Source: JAGPUQ01 sp036961295 | GTDB taxonomy: Bacteria; Pseudomonadota; Gammaproteobacteria; Pseudomonadales; Porticoccaceae | DNA length: 64,000 nucleotides | Assembly: GCA_036961295.1 (NCBI GenBank) | Contig: JBALVX010000001.1 | Coordinates: forward strand, 1,054,001-1,118,000 | Direction of reading: 5' to 3' | In this document: one piece after another, positions 8,375 to 18,197 of the stretch | Numbering within the stretch: the first letter of the stretch is position 1 | Layout: the number at the start of each line of letters is the position of its first letter | Position numbers and translations under genes: made by a program | The notes under the pieces: model-generated | Told to the model about the DNA's origin: nothing | What the model saw: only the letters and a program-made list of their open reading frames with translations | Database searches by the model: none

Positions 8375-10123
8375 TTGAACCTGTCAACAACCGCCGAACA
8401 GCTCATCATTTTCGCCTGCATGGGCGTTATTATTGTGGGCTTGAGTGCTACGCGCCTCAAGCCCACCTTGATCTTCGGCGGCGTTATTTCCTTTCTCTAC
8501 CTTATCGATATGATCAGCCTGGATGACGCTCTGGGTCACTTCACCAACAGCGCGCTGGTGACATTAATACTGCTGGTTTTACTAGTGCTGGCAATCGAAA
8601 AAACCCGCTTATTCCGCCGTTTTGGCAAGACATTATTCAAGGGCAATTACATTTTCACCCTGTTTAAGGTGGGACTGGCATCCGGTTTAATGTCTTCTCT
8701 AGCCAACAATACTGCGGTGGTGGCGTCTTTTATGAGCGCCGTTAAAAATCAGTCTCGATTCGCGCCCTCACGCCTGTTGATCCCCCTGTCCTACGCGTCC
8801 ATATGGGGTGGCACCCTCACCCTCGTCGGCACCTCCACCAACCTGGTACTCAACGGGCTGGTGCTGGACAACGGCATGGACAGCTTGCGCATGTTCGATT
8901 TCACCCTGATTGGCCTGCCGATATTTGCGATTTGCATGGGCGTGCTGCTGTTGATAGCACCCTACAGTTTGCCCAAACAAGAAATCCCTAGCGACGACAC
9001 TAAAACCTATTTCCTCGAAGCCCGTATCCAGGCCGACTCACCCCTGATCGGTAATTCTCTACTCGACAATGGCTTTCGCAATCTGACCGATTTGTTTCTG
9101 GTAGAAATTATTCGCGATGGCTACCTTATCCGTCCGGTATCGCCCGAGGAGATTATCGAGGCCAACGATGTTCTGGGTTTTTCCGGGGATATAGAAAACG
9201 TGCAGGCTCTGAGTCAATTCAAGGGCCTGACCGTGTTCGAGGACGACCAGGCCAGTCTTTCTGACAATTTAGTTGACGTGGTCATTAGCCACAACGCCAC
9301 CATTACCGGCCAGCCAATTAAAACTATTAATTTCCGGGCCCTATTCGATGCGGCGGTGGTAGCAGTGCGTCGAGGCAATCAACGGCTGGGGGGAGGTCTG
9401 GGTAAAATTGTCTTACAGCCCGGCGATAACCTGGTGCTGGCCACCGGCCACGATTTTAAAAATCGACATAACCTGCAACGCAATTTTATTATCCTCGGCG
9501 ATATAGAAACTCGAGACCACCTGCCCACCTTCGCCGAATACGCTTGTATCATAGGTTTTATTGGCATCGTTGCCCTGGCCGCGGCCGGAATACTCACGCT
9601 ATTCAAAGGTCTGGCACTGATGTTTTGCCTGCTGGTAGGCACTGGCTTACTGGGCGTTAACGAACTTCGCCGCAACTTCCCCTTTGAACTCATTATTGTT
9701 ATCGGCGCAGCACTGGGTTTTGCTCAGGTGATGCAATCATCCGGGGCCGCACAGCTTATTGCCGACGGTATCATCAGCGGGCTTGCCGGTTCGGGGGTGT
9801 ACGGGGCGCTGATCGCAAGCTTTATTCTCACCTTACTACTTACCGAATTAATCACCAATAATGCCGCCGCCGTGTTGGTGTTTCCTATTGCCCTCAGCCT
9901 GGCGCAACAATATCAGGCCGATCCGATGCCCTTTGTTATGGCCGTGGCCTTTGGCGCCAGTGCGAGTTTTCTATCGCCCTACGGCTATCAAACCAACCTG
10001 ATGGTTTACAGTGTTGGCAACTATCGAATTACCGATTACCTGAAAACCGGTCTACCGATTTCGCTTACCTATACAGCGGTTGCCTTAACGATGATCCCGC
10101 TGATCTATCCTTTTTATCCCTAG
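8375..10123 (+). CDS. SLC13/ArsB-type permease with TrkA-C domains
   Basis: A 582-residue inner-membrane transporter. About five hydrophobic segments come first, including the conserved ANNTAVVASFMSAV and GGTLTLVGTSTNLVLNGL (the NT/TSTN motif of the ion-transporter superfamily). Residues near 205-375 form soluble TrkA-C-like regulatory modules (IIRDGYLIRPV, AVRRGNQRLGG, LQPGDNLVLATG). The second half repeats the membrane domain with ELITNNAAAVLVFPIAL and SFLSPYGYQTN. Members move sulfate, dicarboxylates or other anions; substrate cannot be told. The start is TTG with AAGGGGAA upstream. Confidence 0.85.
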   Translation: MNLSTTAEQLIIFACMGVIIVGLSATRLKPTLIFGGVISFLYLIDMISLDDALGHFTNSALVTLILLVLLVLAIEKTRLFRRFGKTLFKGNYIFTLFKVGLASGLMSSLANNTAVVASFMSAVKNQSRFAPSRLLIPLSYASIWGGTLTLVGTSTNLVLNGLVLDNGMDSLRMFDFTLIGLPIFAICMGVLLLIAPYSLPKQEIPSDDTKTYFLEARIQADSPLIGNSLLDNGFRNLTDLFLVEIIRDGYLIRPVSPEEIIEANDVLGFSGDIENVQALSQFKGLTVFEDDQASLSDNLVDVVISHNATITGQPIKTINFRALFDAAVVAVRRGNQRLGGGLGKIVLQPGDNLVLATGHDFKNRHNLQRNFIILGDIETRDHLPTFAEYACIIGFIGIVALAAAGILTLFKGLALMFCLLVGTGLLGVNELRRNFPFELIIVIGAALGFAQVMQSSGAAQLIADGIISGLAGSGVYGALIASFILTLLLTELITNNAAAVLVFPIALSLAQQYQADPMPFVMAVAFGASASFLSPYGYQTNLMVYSVGNYRITDYLKTGLPISLTYTAVALTMIPLIYPFYP

Positions 10124-10150
10124 TAAATAGGGTCTAAGCCTGGTTAGCAA

Positions 10151-11332
10151 TCAGCCCACCGCACCCGTTTCACGTAACTGCTTAATCGTTGCTTCAGAGC
10201 ATCCGACGGATTTAAGTAACTCATCGCTGTGCTCACCTAGGCCCGGCGAGGGCAAACGAATTTCGCTGACTTCCCCATCAAATCTAACCGGAGGTCTGGC
10301 CTGACGCATCCGCCCCCCGCGAGGGTGATCGTACTCCACGATAGAACGCCGGTGAATCACTCGCTCATCGGTAAACAGTTCATCCAAAGAATTAATCTTA
10401 CCGCAGGGAACACCCTCCTTTTCCATCGCCTGAACCAGGTTGTCAGCGCTGCGCTTAATAGATTCGGCCTCCATTTCCTTAAACATCACTGCGTAATTGG
10501 CGAAGCGTTCAGTCATGGTATTAAATCGGGGATCCTGCTGGAGGTGCTCCATTCCCAGTACCCGACACGCGCCCTGAAACTCGGTATCACCGACGATAAT
10601 CATGGTTATATGGCCGTCGGACGTTCTCATCACTTTATAAAATTCGGCTAATAGCGGTTTGGGTTCAAAGCCCTCGTCGCCAACAAAACTATGATTCCAA
10701 TAAATATCGGCCCAAAGAAAGGCCAGAGTGGCATCCAGCATCGCAATTTCAATGTGGTGCCCCTTGATTTTGCCTCGCTCCCGGGCAAACAGGGCCGCCG
10801 AAATCGCCTGCGCGGTGGTGTATGCCGTAACCTTATCGCTGACAATCGTTTTAACCAGTTCTGGCTCACCGCCAATGCCCTGGGCAAACGCCAATCCCGA
10901 CGCAGTTTGAATAACTGGGTCGTAAACTCGAAGTCCGGCAGCTGGGCCATCGGGGCCAAAACCAGAAATTGATGCGTAAATTAAGTTGGGATTAATTTCA
11001 TGTAGATCATCAAATCCATAGCCACTGCGCTCTAGCGCTCCTGGCCTGGAGTTTTGCACAAAAACGTCAGCCGTTTTAATCAACTCATACAGCGCCGGAC
11101 GTAAATTTTTATCCTTCAAGTTTACCGCCATAGAACGTTTATTACGGTTTAAATAAGCGTTGTAGCCGGTCTCCCCGCCGCGAACTCCACCGACATGTCG
11201 CGCCGGATCGCCAACCCCGATGGTCTCTAGTCGTATTACGTCCGCACCTTGATCAGCCAGCAAGCCGGTGGCTAGTGGACCAGACGCGTTAGAGGTAAGC
11301 TCAATAATCCGAACGCCTTCTAAAGGTTGCAT
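10151..11332 (-). CDS. CaiB/BaiF family CoA-transferase
   Basis: A 393-residue class III CoA-transferase, which moves CoA between carboxylic acids through an aspartyl-CoA intermediate. Typical segments are GVRIIELTSNASGPLATGLL at the N-terminus, DVIRLETIG, NKRSMAVNL, DVFVQNSRPG, SGFGPDGP and, near the C-terminus, PPVRFDGE and LGEHSDELL. AGGAG lies before the ATG. It is transcribed away from nothing obvious and shares its class with the gene at 20300, but the two proteins are clearly different sequences. The acid substrate is unknown; alpha-methylacyl-CoA racemases are close relatives. Confidence 0.88.
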   Translation of the reverse strand: MQPLEGVRIIELTSNASGPLATGLLADQGADVIRLETIGVGDPARHVGGVRGGETGYNAYLNRNKRSMAVNLKDKNLRPALYELIKTADVFVQNSRPGALERSGYGFDDLHEINPNLIYASISGFGPDGPAAGLRVYDPVIQTASGLAFAQGIGGEPELVKTIVSDKVTAYTTAQAISAALFARERGKIKGHHIEIAMLDATLAFLWADIYWNHSFVGDEGFEPKPLLAEFYKVMRTSDGHITMIIVGDTEFQGACRVLGMEHLQQDPRFNTMTERFANYAVMFKEMEAESIKRSADNLVQAMEKEGVPCGKINSLDELFTDERVIHRRSIVEYDHPRGGRMRQARPPVRFDGEVSEIRLPSPGLGEHSDELLKSVGCSEATIKQLRETGAVG

Positions 11333-11429
11333 ATTTAAATCTCCTGCTTTTAGTTAGGTATTATTAGTCAGCACCCTATTCAACCGCGACTGCTAGAACT
11401 TGGCAAGTCAAACCACTGTAATTAAATTG

Positions 11430-12335
11430 TTAAGCAAGTGGCGTATTAAGGCTGTGCCAGGCACTGTCGATAAACGCCCAAACCTGGTGCGCTGCCTTCA
11501 CTTCGACAGTTGTGAAGTCGACATTAGCAAATTCAACACCGTTGTTATTGTTAAGCGTATTTAAGATAAGCGCTTGCGATTTATATAATTGCCAATTCCG
11601 GATCAGCGCCACGTAATCCATCACCGGCCAACCGCCGCCCGCGTACTCCCAATCGAGCAGCACCAGCTCACCCCTTAGCGTCTCAATTACATTTAAAGGG
11701 CTAAGGTCGTGGTGGCATAGCACCCGAGGTTTATCGCGATTAATCTCTGATAATTGTTCGACAGCTATTTTCGATTTTTCAAAGCGCGTTGCCAGGTTTT
11801 TATCTTTGGATCCGGCACTCTGCAAACCACGCCAGTAATGCTCAATATGTGCTCGATAGTCGAATTCGGGGAAATCATCTCTTACCTTCCCTGCTTGTAT
11901 CTCCCCTACTTGCTTAAACACCCGGAGTAATTTTTTTAACTTACTGGGGTCCTTTAATTCCTCGACCTGCCAATGTCGGCCCTCAATATATTCCGTCACC
12001 AGCAGGCCGTCATCGGAATTACAGTAAACTATCTTAGGTGCCAAACCTTTCCCCGGGGCGCGCGGCCCAGCAAGGCTCCCAAGGATATGCTGTTCACGCA
12101 CTCGATCAATACCGAGCAAGTGACTTGCCGGGCTATTAACACGCAATACCAGGAGACAAGCTTCGGTCTCTAGTAAACCCTTATCTCGCAAATCAACATT
12201 CAACAAATAATTGCGATTGGTCAGACCACCGCTCAATGCTTTTACCACACGAGGCTTATTCGCCAGGGAAAGATTCCATTGCGGCCAGCTCTCCAGCGCC
12301 CTTACTAAAGATTGCTCAGGGAGTTCACTCATCAT
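11430..12335 (-). CDS. Thiamine/choline kinase-like phosphotransferase
   Basis: A 301-residue aminoglycoside-phosphotransferase-fold kinase. It shows the small-lobe ALSGGLTNRNYLL loop, the catalytic CHHDLSPLNVI (HxDxxxxN) and the metal-binding LLDWEYA. Its place as the last gene of the TPP-riboswitch operon, overlapping the PnuT-like gene by 11 nt, suggests it phosphorylates thiamine after uptake, as ThiK does in E. coli. By sequence alone choline or ethanolamine kinase could not be excluded; the function is inferred from context. Confidence 0.78.
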   Translation of the reverse strand: MMSELPEQSLVRALESWPQWNLSLANKPRVVKALSGGLTNRNYLLNVDLRDKGLLETEACLLVLRVNSPASHLLGIDRVREQHILGSLAGPRAPGKGLAPKIVYCNSDDGLLVTEYIEGRHWQVEELKDPSKLKKLLRVFKQVGEIQAGKVRDDFPEFDYRAHIEHYWRGLQSAGSKDKNLATRFEKSKIAVEQLSEINRDKPRVLCHHDLSPLNVIETLRGELVLLDWEYAGGGWPVMDYVALIRNWQLYKSQALILNTLNNNNGVEFANVDFTTVEVKAAHQVWAFIDSAWHSLNTPLA

Positions 12336-13032
12336 ATTGGGCTTGATTTTCCCGATAGCGCTTCAGCCAATTGAAGAAACCGAACACCACAATAATCACA
12401 TAAGCGGCAAACAACACAGCGGTAAGATAGAGCTCGCGATCAACATAAAGCACCAGGGAGACACTATCGATTACCAGCCAATATAGCCAATTCTCAAGTA
12501 TTTTTTGCGCCACCATCCAGGTGGTTAACACACTGGCCCAGGTAGTAAAGGAGTCCACATAGGGCCAGGCTGCATCGGTATACCCGGCAAATAAATATCC
12601 GGACAATATTGAAAGCAGCACAATACCTGTCGCAGCAAAGCCATGGTGTGCGAGGCGCCAACGGCGTATCTGAGGCTTATCGTTTACCTTACTCAGCCCC
12701 TCACTGCCTTTGTCACTTTGCGCCCCACTACGAGACGCTCCACCCCCTTTTTTATTTCGCGCTTCATCACTAGACGCTTCACCTCGCTGCCAATACCACC
12801 AGCCGTAGATCGCCATGCCCATGTAATAAACATTAAGCGCGGAGTCCATTAGCAAACTTACATCCCAAAATAACAGGGTATAGATAAGGGTAGAAGCAAA
12901 GGCAAAGTACCAACACAAGTTATTTTCGCGCATGGCCAGAAGCAAATAAGCCAAACTTGAAATAACCGCCAGCCATTCCCATAATGAGGTTTGGCTTATC
13001 GCCTCCGCGATCGCCGCAATGACCTCGCCCAA
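12325..13032 (-). CDS. PnuC-family thiamine transporter (PnuT-like)
   Basis: A 235-residue inner-membrane protein with about seven hydrophobic segments and PnuC-family signatures: AMRENNLCWYFAFASTLIYT, NVYYMGMAIYGWWYWQRG, and near the C-terminus ENWLYWLVIDSVSLVLYVDR. PnuC-type carriers facilitate uptake of vitamins; those behind TPP riboswitches are called PnuT. A hydrophilic insertion of about 45 residues (near 83-125) rich in Ser, Lys and Gly interrupts the middle loop. The likely start is TTG directly after the stop of the preceding gene, so translation is probably coupled. Confidence 0.85.
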   Translation of the reverse strand: MGEVIAAIAEAISQTSLWEWLAVISSLAYLLLAMRENNLCWYFAFASTLIYTLLFWDVSLLMDSALNVYYMGMAIYGWWYWQRGEASSDEARNKKGGGASRSGAQSDKGSEGLSKVNDKPQIRRWRLAHHGFAATGIVLLSILSGYLFAGYTDAAWPYVDSFTTWASVLTTWMVAQKILENWLYWLVIDSVSLVLYVDRELYLTAVLFAAYVIIVVFGFFNWLKRYRENQAQYDE

Positions 13033-13290
13033 TTACAGCGCCTCGTAATTGGGAATAATTTTAGTCACATAAACTGCTTTTCCCCAGGTCTCGTTGGCCT
13101 CGGCAATAGTTTCCTGTAAGGCCGAAAATACGATGTCGTAGGCGCCACAGATAACCGTGCAAGTCGGATACGTAAGAACTTTAAAACCCGTGGCACTAGC
13201 ACGTTGGTTGAGCAAAGCAATAAAACCATCAATCGGTGGGACATACCCCTCTTGTAAGGGATACATGCTGATTTCAATTGTCGTCATCAT
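13033..13290 (-). CDS. Thiamine-binding YkoF/MTH1187-like small protein
   Basis: An 85-residue ferredoxin-like-fold protein: TTIEISMYPLQEGYVPPIDG, then TGFKVLTYPTCTVICGAYDI. This layout matches the thiamine-binding YkoF/MTH1187 group. I start it at the ATG at 13288-13290, which has CAGGAG about 11 nt upstream, rather than 12 codons earlier. There is no signal peptide, so it should act in the cytoplasm. Second gene of the riboswitch operon, between the TonB receptor and the PnuT-like carrier; a role in binding or handing on thiamine is inferred. Confidence 0.72.
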   Translation of the reverse strand: MMTTIEISMYPLQEGYVPPIDGFIALLNQRASATGFKVLTYPTCTVICGAYDIVFSALQETIAEANETWGKAVYVTKIIPNYEAL

Positions 13291-13337
13291 TACCACTTTG
13301 CTCCTGTTATCTGTAGCGTCTGGCATTTAAAAACCAC

Positions 13338-15620
13338 TTATAAAAAGTGATAACGTAAATCTGCGCCAAACACTCTGGGTTCGCCAAATTGATAATAAGC
13401 CTCATTGGCATAAAATTTTCTCGGGTCGTTGCCAAAGTAAAAGCCGCGCACCTCGTAATTTTTATTGCTTAGATTACGACCCCACAAAGACATTTCCCAC
13501 TGCTGGCTTCGATAACCAACACTGGCATTAAACAATTCAAAGCGGCGCGATTGTTGATCGTGGCTATCGGAAAAATAAAATTCGTCTTTACCTTCAATCC
13601 CAATACGCGCAAATAAACCGGTCCCAAAATCGTACTGGGCGCCGACATTAAATTGATACGCCGGAGCATGGGCCTGCTGCCGACCGCTTTTATCCACCAA
13701 ACAAGCGCAATCTGCGTCGTTGACCACAAAATCATCAATCTTGGTGTTGAGCAAACCGAGATTGGCAAACAGCGCCAAATTTTCCCGTACCTGCCAGTGG
13801 GTTTCCCACTCGATACCATAGTTGCTGCCGTCGGAGGCATTATCCGTATACCCGACAAATAACGGGCCGTCGTTGTACCAGCCTCGCAACTGAATATCCT
13901 TGCGATCCATATAAAATAAAGCCAGCCGGGTCGTCAGCGTGTCATTCCAATAACTGCCTTTGAGACCAAACTCCCAGTTGAGCAAGGTTTCGGTATCGTA
14001 TTCCAGGCGCTGCTCGATAAAGCTCACTACCGATATCGGCAAGGCCTGGGTTTTAGCCTTGCCCAGAGCGTCACCATTTACGCCGCCCGCCTTGTAACCT
14101 CGCGACAGCAAGCCATAAATCATGATGGTATCGCTGGCCAAATACTCCACGCTGAACTGCCCACCCCAGAGATCTTCATCGGGCCTTACGCTAATGCCCA
14201 GTTCGTCGCGATAATCCGCTTCGAAGCGCTCCCAGCGCCCACCTAAAGTTACGTTTATCCGCTCGCTCAAAGGCTGGGATAGCTGACCGTAGAACGCCAG
14301 ATTTTCTGCTTCGTAATCACTCCTAAACGTCGCGTTCTCGATAAAAGGATTAAATTGAGTAAATTGCCGGGCGAGATCGGTATTTTCTCGATCGTAATAG
14401 ATGCCCGCGACCCAAGCAGTTTGACCAAATAATCGTCCCGACTCGGTAGATAGCGCCCGCAGCTCCACACGCCGGGATTTGCGGTCGCGCTGATAGTTAT
14501 CCGTGGAGGAATACTCCCAGCCATCGCAGGGTGTACCCGCACACAGCCCGGTATAGCTCCAGTCTTCGTCGTAACCGTATTCCAGGTTGCTATTGGTATA
14601 ACTAAAAATGGCTTCGATGGTGGCAAAACTCAGCCCCTGCCACTCGGCTTTAAGGCCTGCCGCTACGGTTTCCTGGCGATCCTGCCCCGGTTCATCGGAT
14701 AAAGTGTGGCGGGTATTGTCCAACGAAAAACCATCGTAACCGTTGTCGGCATTGAAATAGAGCGAAGAGAACGTCAAGGCCAGTGTATCGCTAGCCTGCC
14801 ACTGTAATTTGGCTCGCAGTGTTTGCTCGTCGATATTATTGGTATCGTCCCGACCGAGAAAATCGTTGCGCACAGTGCCGTCGGATCGATTTTGTCGCCA
14901 CGCAATGCGTCCCTTCAAGGTATGGCTAAGTGGTCCGCCCACCGCACCGCCCGCATACCAGCTATCGTATCGCCCCCACCCGGCTTCGGTATAAGCTTCA
15001 AGAGTGTCAGACGCGTCCTGCGTACGGATGTTAACCAGACCTGCCAGCGCATTAGCCCCATAGCGCGTACCCTGGGGGCCGCGCAGGATTTCCACCTGCT
15101 GTACATCCAGCAAAGTCGCGGCACCACCCAGGCCAGTGACATCAATATCGTCGATGACCAGACCCACCGAAGGGTTGACGGGGTCGACAAACTGACTGCG
15201 CTCACCGATGCCACGCAATTGAATAAAGCGGCCGCGAGAAGCACCGGCGGAAAAATTAACATTAGGGGCGGCGTTCAGTACATCTTGTAAATGCACTGCT
15301 CCTCGGGCGCGAGCAGCGTCACCTCCAATCACGCTGATGCTGGCGGGCAGATCGTGCAGCCCCACCGGTACAAAGCTGGAAGTGACGATGATTTCTTCTA
15401 CTAGCACCTTACTGGGGGCATTAGATGGCTTAACGACTTGCGGGGCTTCAGCCGTCATCGCCGTTTGGCCAAGGGTCAGGCCAAAAACCAGCGTCGCCAG
15501 GCGAAGCGACAGCGAGGCGGAGAAGTATCGAGAGTAATCTTTAAAACAGGATAGCGCAGAAACAACACGCGCCATTGAAATCGTACAGGTACAGTTCGTA
15601 TAGGTAAAGGGGCTTTTCAT
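13338..15620 (-). CDS. TonB-dependent receptor, probably for thiamine
   Basis: About 760 residues forming a plugged outer-membrane barrel. After the signal region comes a TonB-box-like EEIIVTSSF, the plug (LPASISVIGGDAARARGAVH, RGIGERSQF, VEILRGPQGTRYGANALAG), then barrel strands ending in FGADLRYHFL with terminal aromatic residue. I start at the ATG at 15618-15620 (MKSPF), which has GGAGAC at a good distance; the frame stays open further upstream. The TPP riboswitch about 110 nt upstream and the thiamine genes downstream imply that thiamine or a precursor is the cargo. Confidence 0.88.
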   Translation of the reverse strand: MKSPFTYTNCTCTISMARVVSALSCFKDYSRYFSASLSLRLATLVFGLTLGQTAMTAEAPQVVKPSNAPSKVLVEEIIVTSSFVPVGLHDLPASISVIGGDAARARGAVHLQDVLNAAPNVNFSAGASRGRFIQLRGIGERSQFVDPVNPSVGLVIDDIDVTGLGGAATLLDVQQVEILRGPQGTRYGANALAGLVNIRTQDASDTLEAYTEAGWGRYDSWYAGGAVGGPLSHTLKGRIAWRQNRSDGTVRNDFLGRDDTNNIDEQTLRAKLQWQASDTLALTFSSLYFNADNGYDGFSLDNTRHTLSDEPGQDRQETVAAGLKAEWQGLSFATIEAIFSYTNSNLEYGYDEDWSYTGLCAGTPCDGWEYSSTDNYQRDRKSRRVELRALSTESGRLFGQTAWVAGIYYDRENTDLARQFTQFNPFIENATFRSDYEAENLAFYGQLSQPLSERINVTLGGRWERFEADYRDELGISVRPDEDLWGGQFSVEYLASDTIMIYGLLSRGYKAGGVNGDALGKAKTQALPISVVSFIEQRLEYDTETLLNWEFGLKGSYWNDTLTTRLALFYMDRKDIQLRGWYNDGPLFVGYTDNASDGSNYGIEWETHWQVRENLALFANLGLLNTKIDDFVVNDADCACLVDKSGRQQAHAPAYQFNVGAQYDFGTGLFARIGIEGKDEFYFSDSHDQQSRRFELFNASVGYRSQQWEMSLWGRNLSNKNYEVRGFYFGNDPRKFYANEAYYQFGEPRVFGADLRYHFL

Positions 15621-15728
15621 AAGAGTCTCCTTGTCGATACTGTGTCGAGACAGGTATGTCAGGACGAACAGCGTCGATACAGCAAATGGAGACCCGGGAA
15701 GGCACACAGGGTAATAGCTAAATTCCTA

Positions 15729-15812
15729 TTCCTACGCCGGCACAATCCGGATCAGGTTCAAAGGGTTTGCACGAGTGCATCTCAGGCCGGAGCCACCCCT
15801 TAGGACGTGGCG
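15729..15812 (-). promoter_or_regulatory. TPP riboswitch (THI element)
   Basis: On the minus strand the conserved blocks appear in order: AGGGGTGGC, CTGAGATGCA, ACCCTTTGAACCTGATCCGG and GCCGGCGTAGGAA. They lie upstream of the TonB receptor and control the four-gene thiamine uptake operon, which should be repressed when thiamine pyrophosphate is abundant. The roughly 110 nt to the start codon hold the expression platform; I cannot tell whether it stops transcription or hides the ribosome binding site. Confidence 0.95.
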
Positions 15813-16010
15813 GAGACCTTATCATCGAAGCCGATGGAGTTCAAATTTCGGCGCACAAGTCAGTTAAATCTATACAAATAACCGTTTTTTCCTTGCACCT
15901 GCTGGCCACACTCTTATAATTGCGCCCGCCAGCCAGTTAGCCCCTTGCAACCGCCTCTGTCTTAGAGTTTTGGTTGCCGCCACGAACCTCTTATTGAAAG
16001 TAAATTAACT

Positions 16011-16547
16011 ATGAGCTACGCCAAAATACCCCCCGGTCAGCACCTACCCGACGATATCAATGTGGTTATCGAAATCCCCGCCAATCACGACCCGATCAAA
16101 TACGAAATTGATAAAGACTCCGACTCGCTGTTTGTCGATCGCTTCGTCGCTACCCCGATGTTTTACCCGGCTAACTACGGCTATATCCCCGGCACTCTGT
16201 CTGAAGATGGCGATGCCCTCGACGTACTCGTGGTATCACCCTACCCAGTCGTGCCCGGCTCAGTGATTCGCAGCCGCCCAGTTGGCGTACTCAACATGAC
16301 GGATGAGGCAGGCCCCGATGCCAAGCTGATCGCCGTACCCCACGCCAGCTTGTCCAGTCAGTATGGCCATGTTCAACAAGTCAGCGATTTGCCAGAACTG
16401 CTGTGCAAGCAGACCGAGCATTACTTTGAGAACTACAAAGATCTCGAGGAAGGCAAATGGGTCAAAATCGATGGTTGGGGCGACGCCGCTGCGGCTATGG
16501 AAGAAATTATGGCTTCGCGGGAACGCTATTTGAAAGACGCGGGCTAA
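16011..16547 (+). CDS. ppa: Inorganic pyrophosphatase
   Basis: A 178-residue soluble family I pyrophosphatase that hydrolyses PPi to two phosphates. Signature residues are visible: IEIPANHDPIKYEID, RFVATPMFYPANYGYIPGTL, the metal-binding DGDALDVLVV, and KDLEEGKWVKIDGW near the end. Length equals that of E. coli Ppa within a few residues. Monocistronic by position. Confidence 0.96.
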   Translation: MSYAKIPPGQHLPDDINVVIEIPANHDPIKYEIDKDSDSLFVDRFVATPMFYPANYGYIPGTLSEDGDALDVLVVSPYPVVPGSVIRSRPVGVLNMTDEAGPDAKLIAVPHASLSSQYGHVQQVSDLPELLCKQTEHYFENYKDLEEGKWVKIDGWGDAAAAMEEIMASRERYLKDAG

Positions 16548-16607
16548 TTAGGCGAGTGTGGAGTTTTAATCGCACTGGCTATGCACTAACTACGCACCGA
16601 CTATTAG

Positions 16608-17276
16608 CTAAACAGTAAATGCTAAAGTCCGACTAATGTGCGAGAGCGGGAGACCGCTCTCGTCGTGAAAGCGGTTAAACACCGCTTGCACACTGGTCAA
16701 ATCTCGCTTCGACGTGGTGCTCAAACTCGATAATAATTTATGATTCAGCAAGGCCGCCTGCACATCGGCGGACAGTAAAAAGGTATCCTTGCCCATCAAA
16801 CGCAGGGACATCGGCCCACTATTACCGCCCAGTCGCGAGCCTTTCTTCTTTAGTTCCAGCCACAAACCAACCATATTATCCGTAGGCCAATCCGCGATAA
16901 AACTCGCGAAGCTTTCGTGTTTTTTTTGTACATCGCAAATATAAATCGCGTTATCCCGCACCGCTTTAATTTTTTTCCCGTGGCGTACAATACTGGCATC
17001 CGTCAGTAGCTCTTCCAGTTTCTCATCGCTGAAGTGGGCGACGCCGAGAGGATTAAAACCACTAAAGGCCTTCTCAAAATTCGGCCACTTGTTGTCTACC
17101 ACCCGCCACGAAAACCCCGCGCGAAATATACTGCGCGCCATTTCCGATAAATAGCGATCATCCGGCACCTTGGCCAGCTGTACGGAGCTATTCACCTTTG
17201 GCATCTCTGCCTCAAGCTCCGCAAGACTGCCTTTATTGCGAATAGCTACCTCTTGCAGTGACGCAAAAGAAATCAT
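16608..17276 (-). CDS. DNA-3-methyladenine glycosylase I-like protein
   Basis: A 222-residue protein with the layout of the Tag family of DNA repair glycosylases: SEMARSIFRAGFSWRVVDNK near residues 44-63, then NFEKAFSGFNP, ASIVRHGKKIKAVRDNA, and a C-terminal helical part (RDLTSVQAVFNRFHDESG). E. coli TagI has 187 residues and begins with a zinc cysteine that is not evident here, so this is a longer relative and substrate preference is uncertain. It ends 61 nt after ppa, convergent to it. Confidence 0.75.
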   Translation of the reverse strand: MISFASLQEVAIRNKGSLAELEAEMPKVNSSVQLAKVPDDRYLSEMARSIFRAGFSWRVVDNKWPNFEKAFSGFNPLGVAHFSDEKLEELLTDASIVRHGKKIKAVRDNAIYICDVQKKHESFASFIADWPTDNMVGLWLELKKKGSRLGGNSGPMSLRLMGKDTFLLSADVQAALLNHKLLSSLSTTSKRDLTSVQAVFNRFHDESGLPLSHISRTLAFTV

Positions 17277-17518
17277 CTTACCCCCCCTACTACTTCAAGT
17301 AATCCGTTTAGCATCAGAGCTGAAATAGCTCAGCCCCACTCCGATTTAGTCTATTCGACTCAGCCCAACAAGCCAATTCCTTAACCCAAACCATGCTATC
17401 GTATTTCAATCGATTGCTGCCATCACTCGGCATAAACTACAATTCAGCGCATTATCAGTTAAGCACCATTACTCAGCACCTTGCTCAATAGCTTACCTAC
17501 AAGAAAGAGGAATAGCCC

Positions 17519-18157
17519 GTGCCCAAGCACTTCAACTTCACATCTATGTGCAGCCTCATTTTCGGACTCGCTCTCGCTACCAGCGTAGCGGCCAACCACC
17601 AGGACCAGGACGACACCGCGCTAAAAGAAGTACTGGCGGAAACCGCCGTTGGCGCGGTGTTTGGTGCCGAAGAACAACGCGTACTGGGGGAATACCTACG
17701 ACACAAACGAACACAGCGGGATCGAGACGAGGATTCCGACCGCCAGCGCGACGAAAGTGACTCCGGAGATCGGCATTACCGAGACGGCGACTCCCGAGAC
17801 CGGCATTACAGCGACCGCCGTGATGATAACGAACCCAGCTACAGTCGATCCAAACAATACCGCGATAATTTTAGCGGCAAAGGCAAACGCAGAGTCAAAA
17901 AACTGCCCCCTGGGCTGCGCAAAAAATTGGCCCGCGGTGGCGAATTACCCCCAGGCTGGCAGAAAAAAGTGGATCGCGGTGAAGTGCTGGACGATGACAT
18001 CTATCAACACGCTCTGTCATTACCTGAAAATATTATCGACAGAGTGCGTCGAATTGAAGGCACCACCGTGCGTCAAATTGACGACCGCATCGTACGCGTA
18101 CAGGATGCCACCCGCACCGTGCTCGATGTCTTTTATTTAATGCAAGGTGCTCGCTAG
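17519..18157 (+). CDS. Secreted RcnB/CigR-like protein
   Basis: A 212-residue protein from GTG with AAGAAAGAGGAA upstream. The signal peptide ends near SVAANHQ. A charged low-complexity middle (residues near 65-115, rich in RDRDED, DSGDRHYRDGDSRDRHYSDR) precedes KKLPPGLRKKLARGGELPPG, the recurring element of periplasmic RcnB/CigR-like proteins. The ending VRVQDATRTVLDVFYLM is also typical. A periplasmic location is likely; no biochemical role can be assigned. Confidence 0.65.
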   Translation: MPKHFNFTSMCSLIFGLALATSVAANHQDQDDTALKEVLAETAVGAVFGAEEQRVLGEYLRHKRTQRDRDEDSDRQRDESDSGDRHYRDGDSRDRHYSDRRDDNEPSYSRSKQYRDNFSGKGKRRVKKLPPGLRKKLARGGELPPGWQKKVDRGEVLDDDIYQHALSLPENIIDRVRRIEGTTVRQIDDRIVRVQDATRTVLDVFYLMQGAR

Positions 18158-18197
18158 CTAGCAAAAATTATTTCCGACCAAACTATTCGGAAGACCA

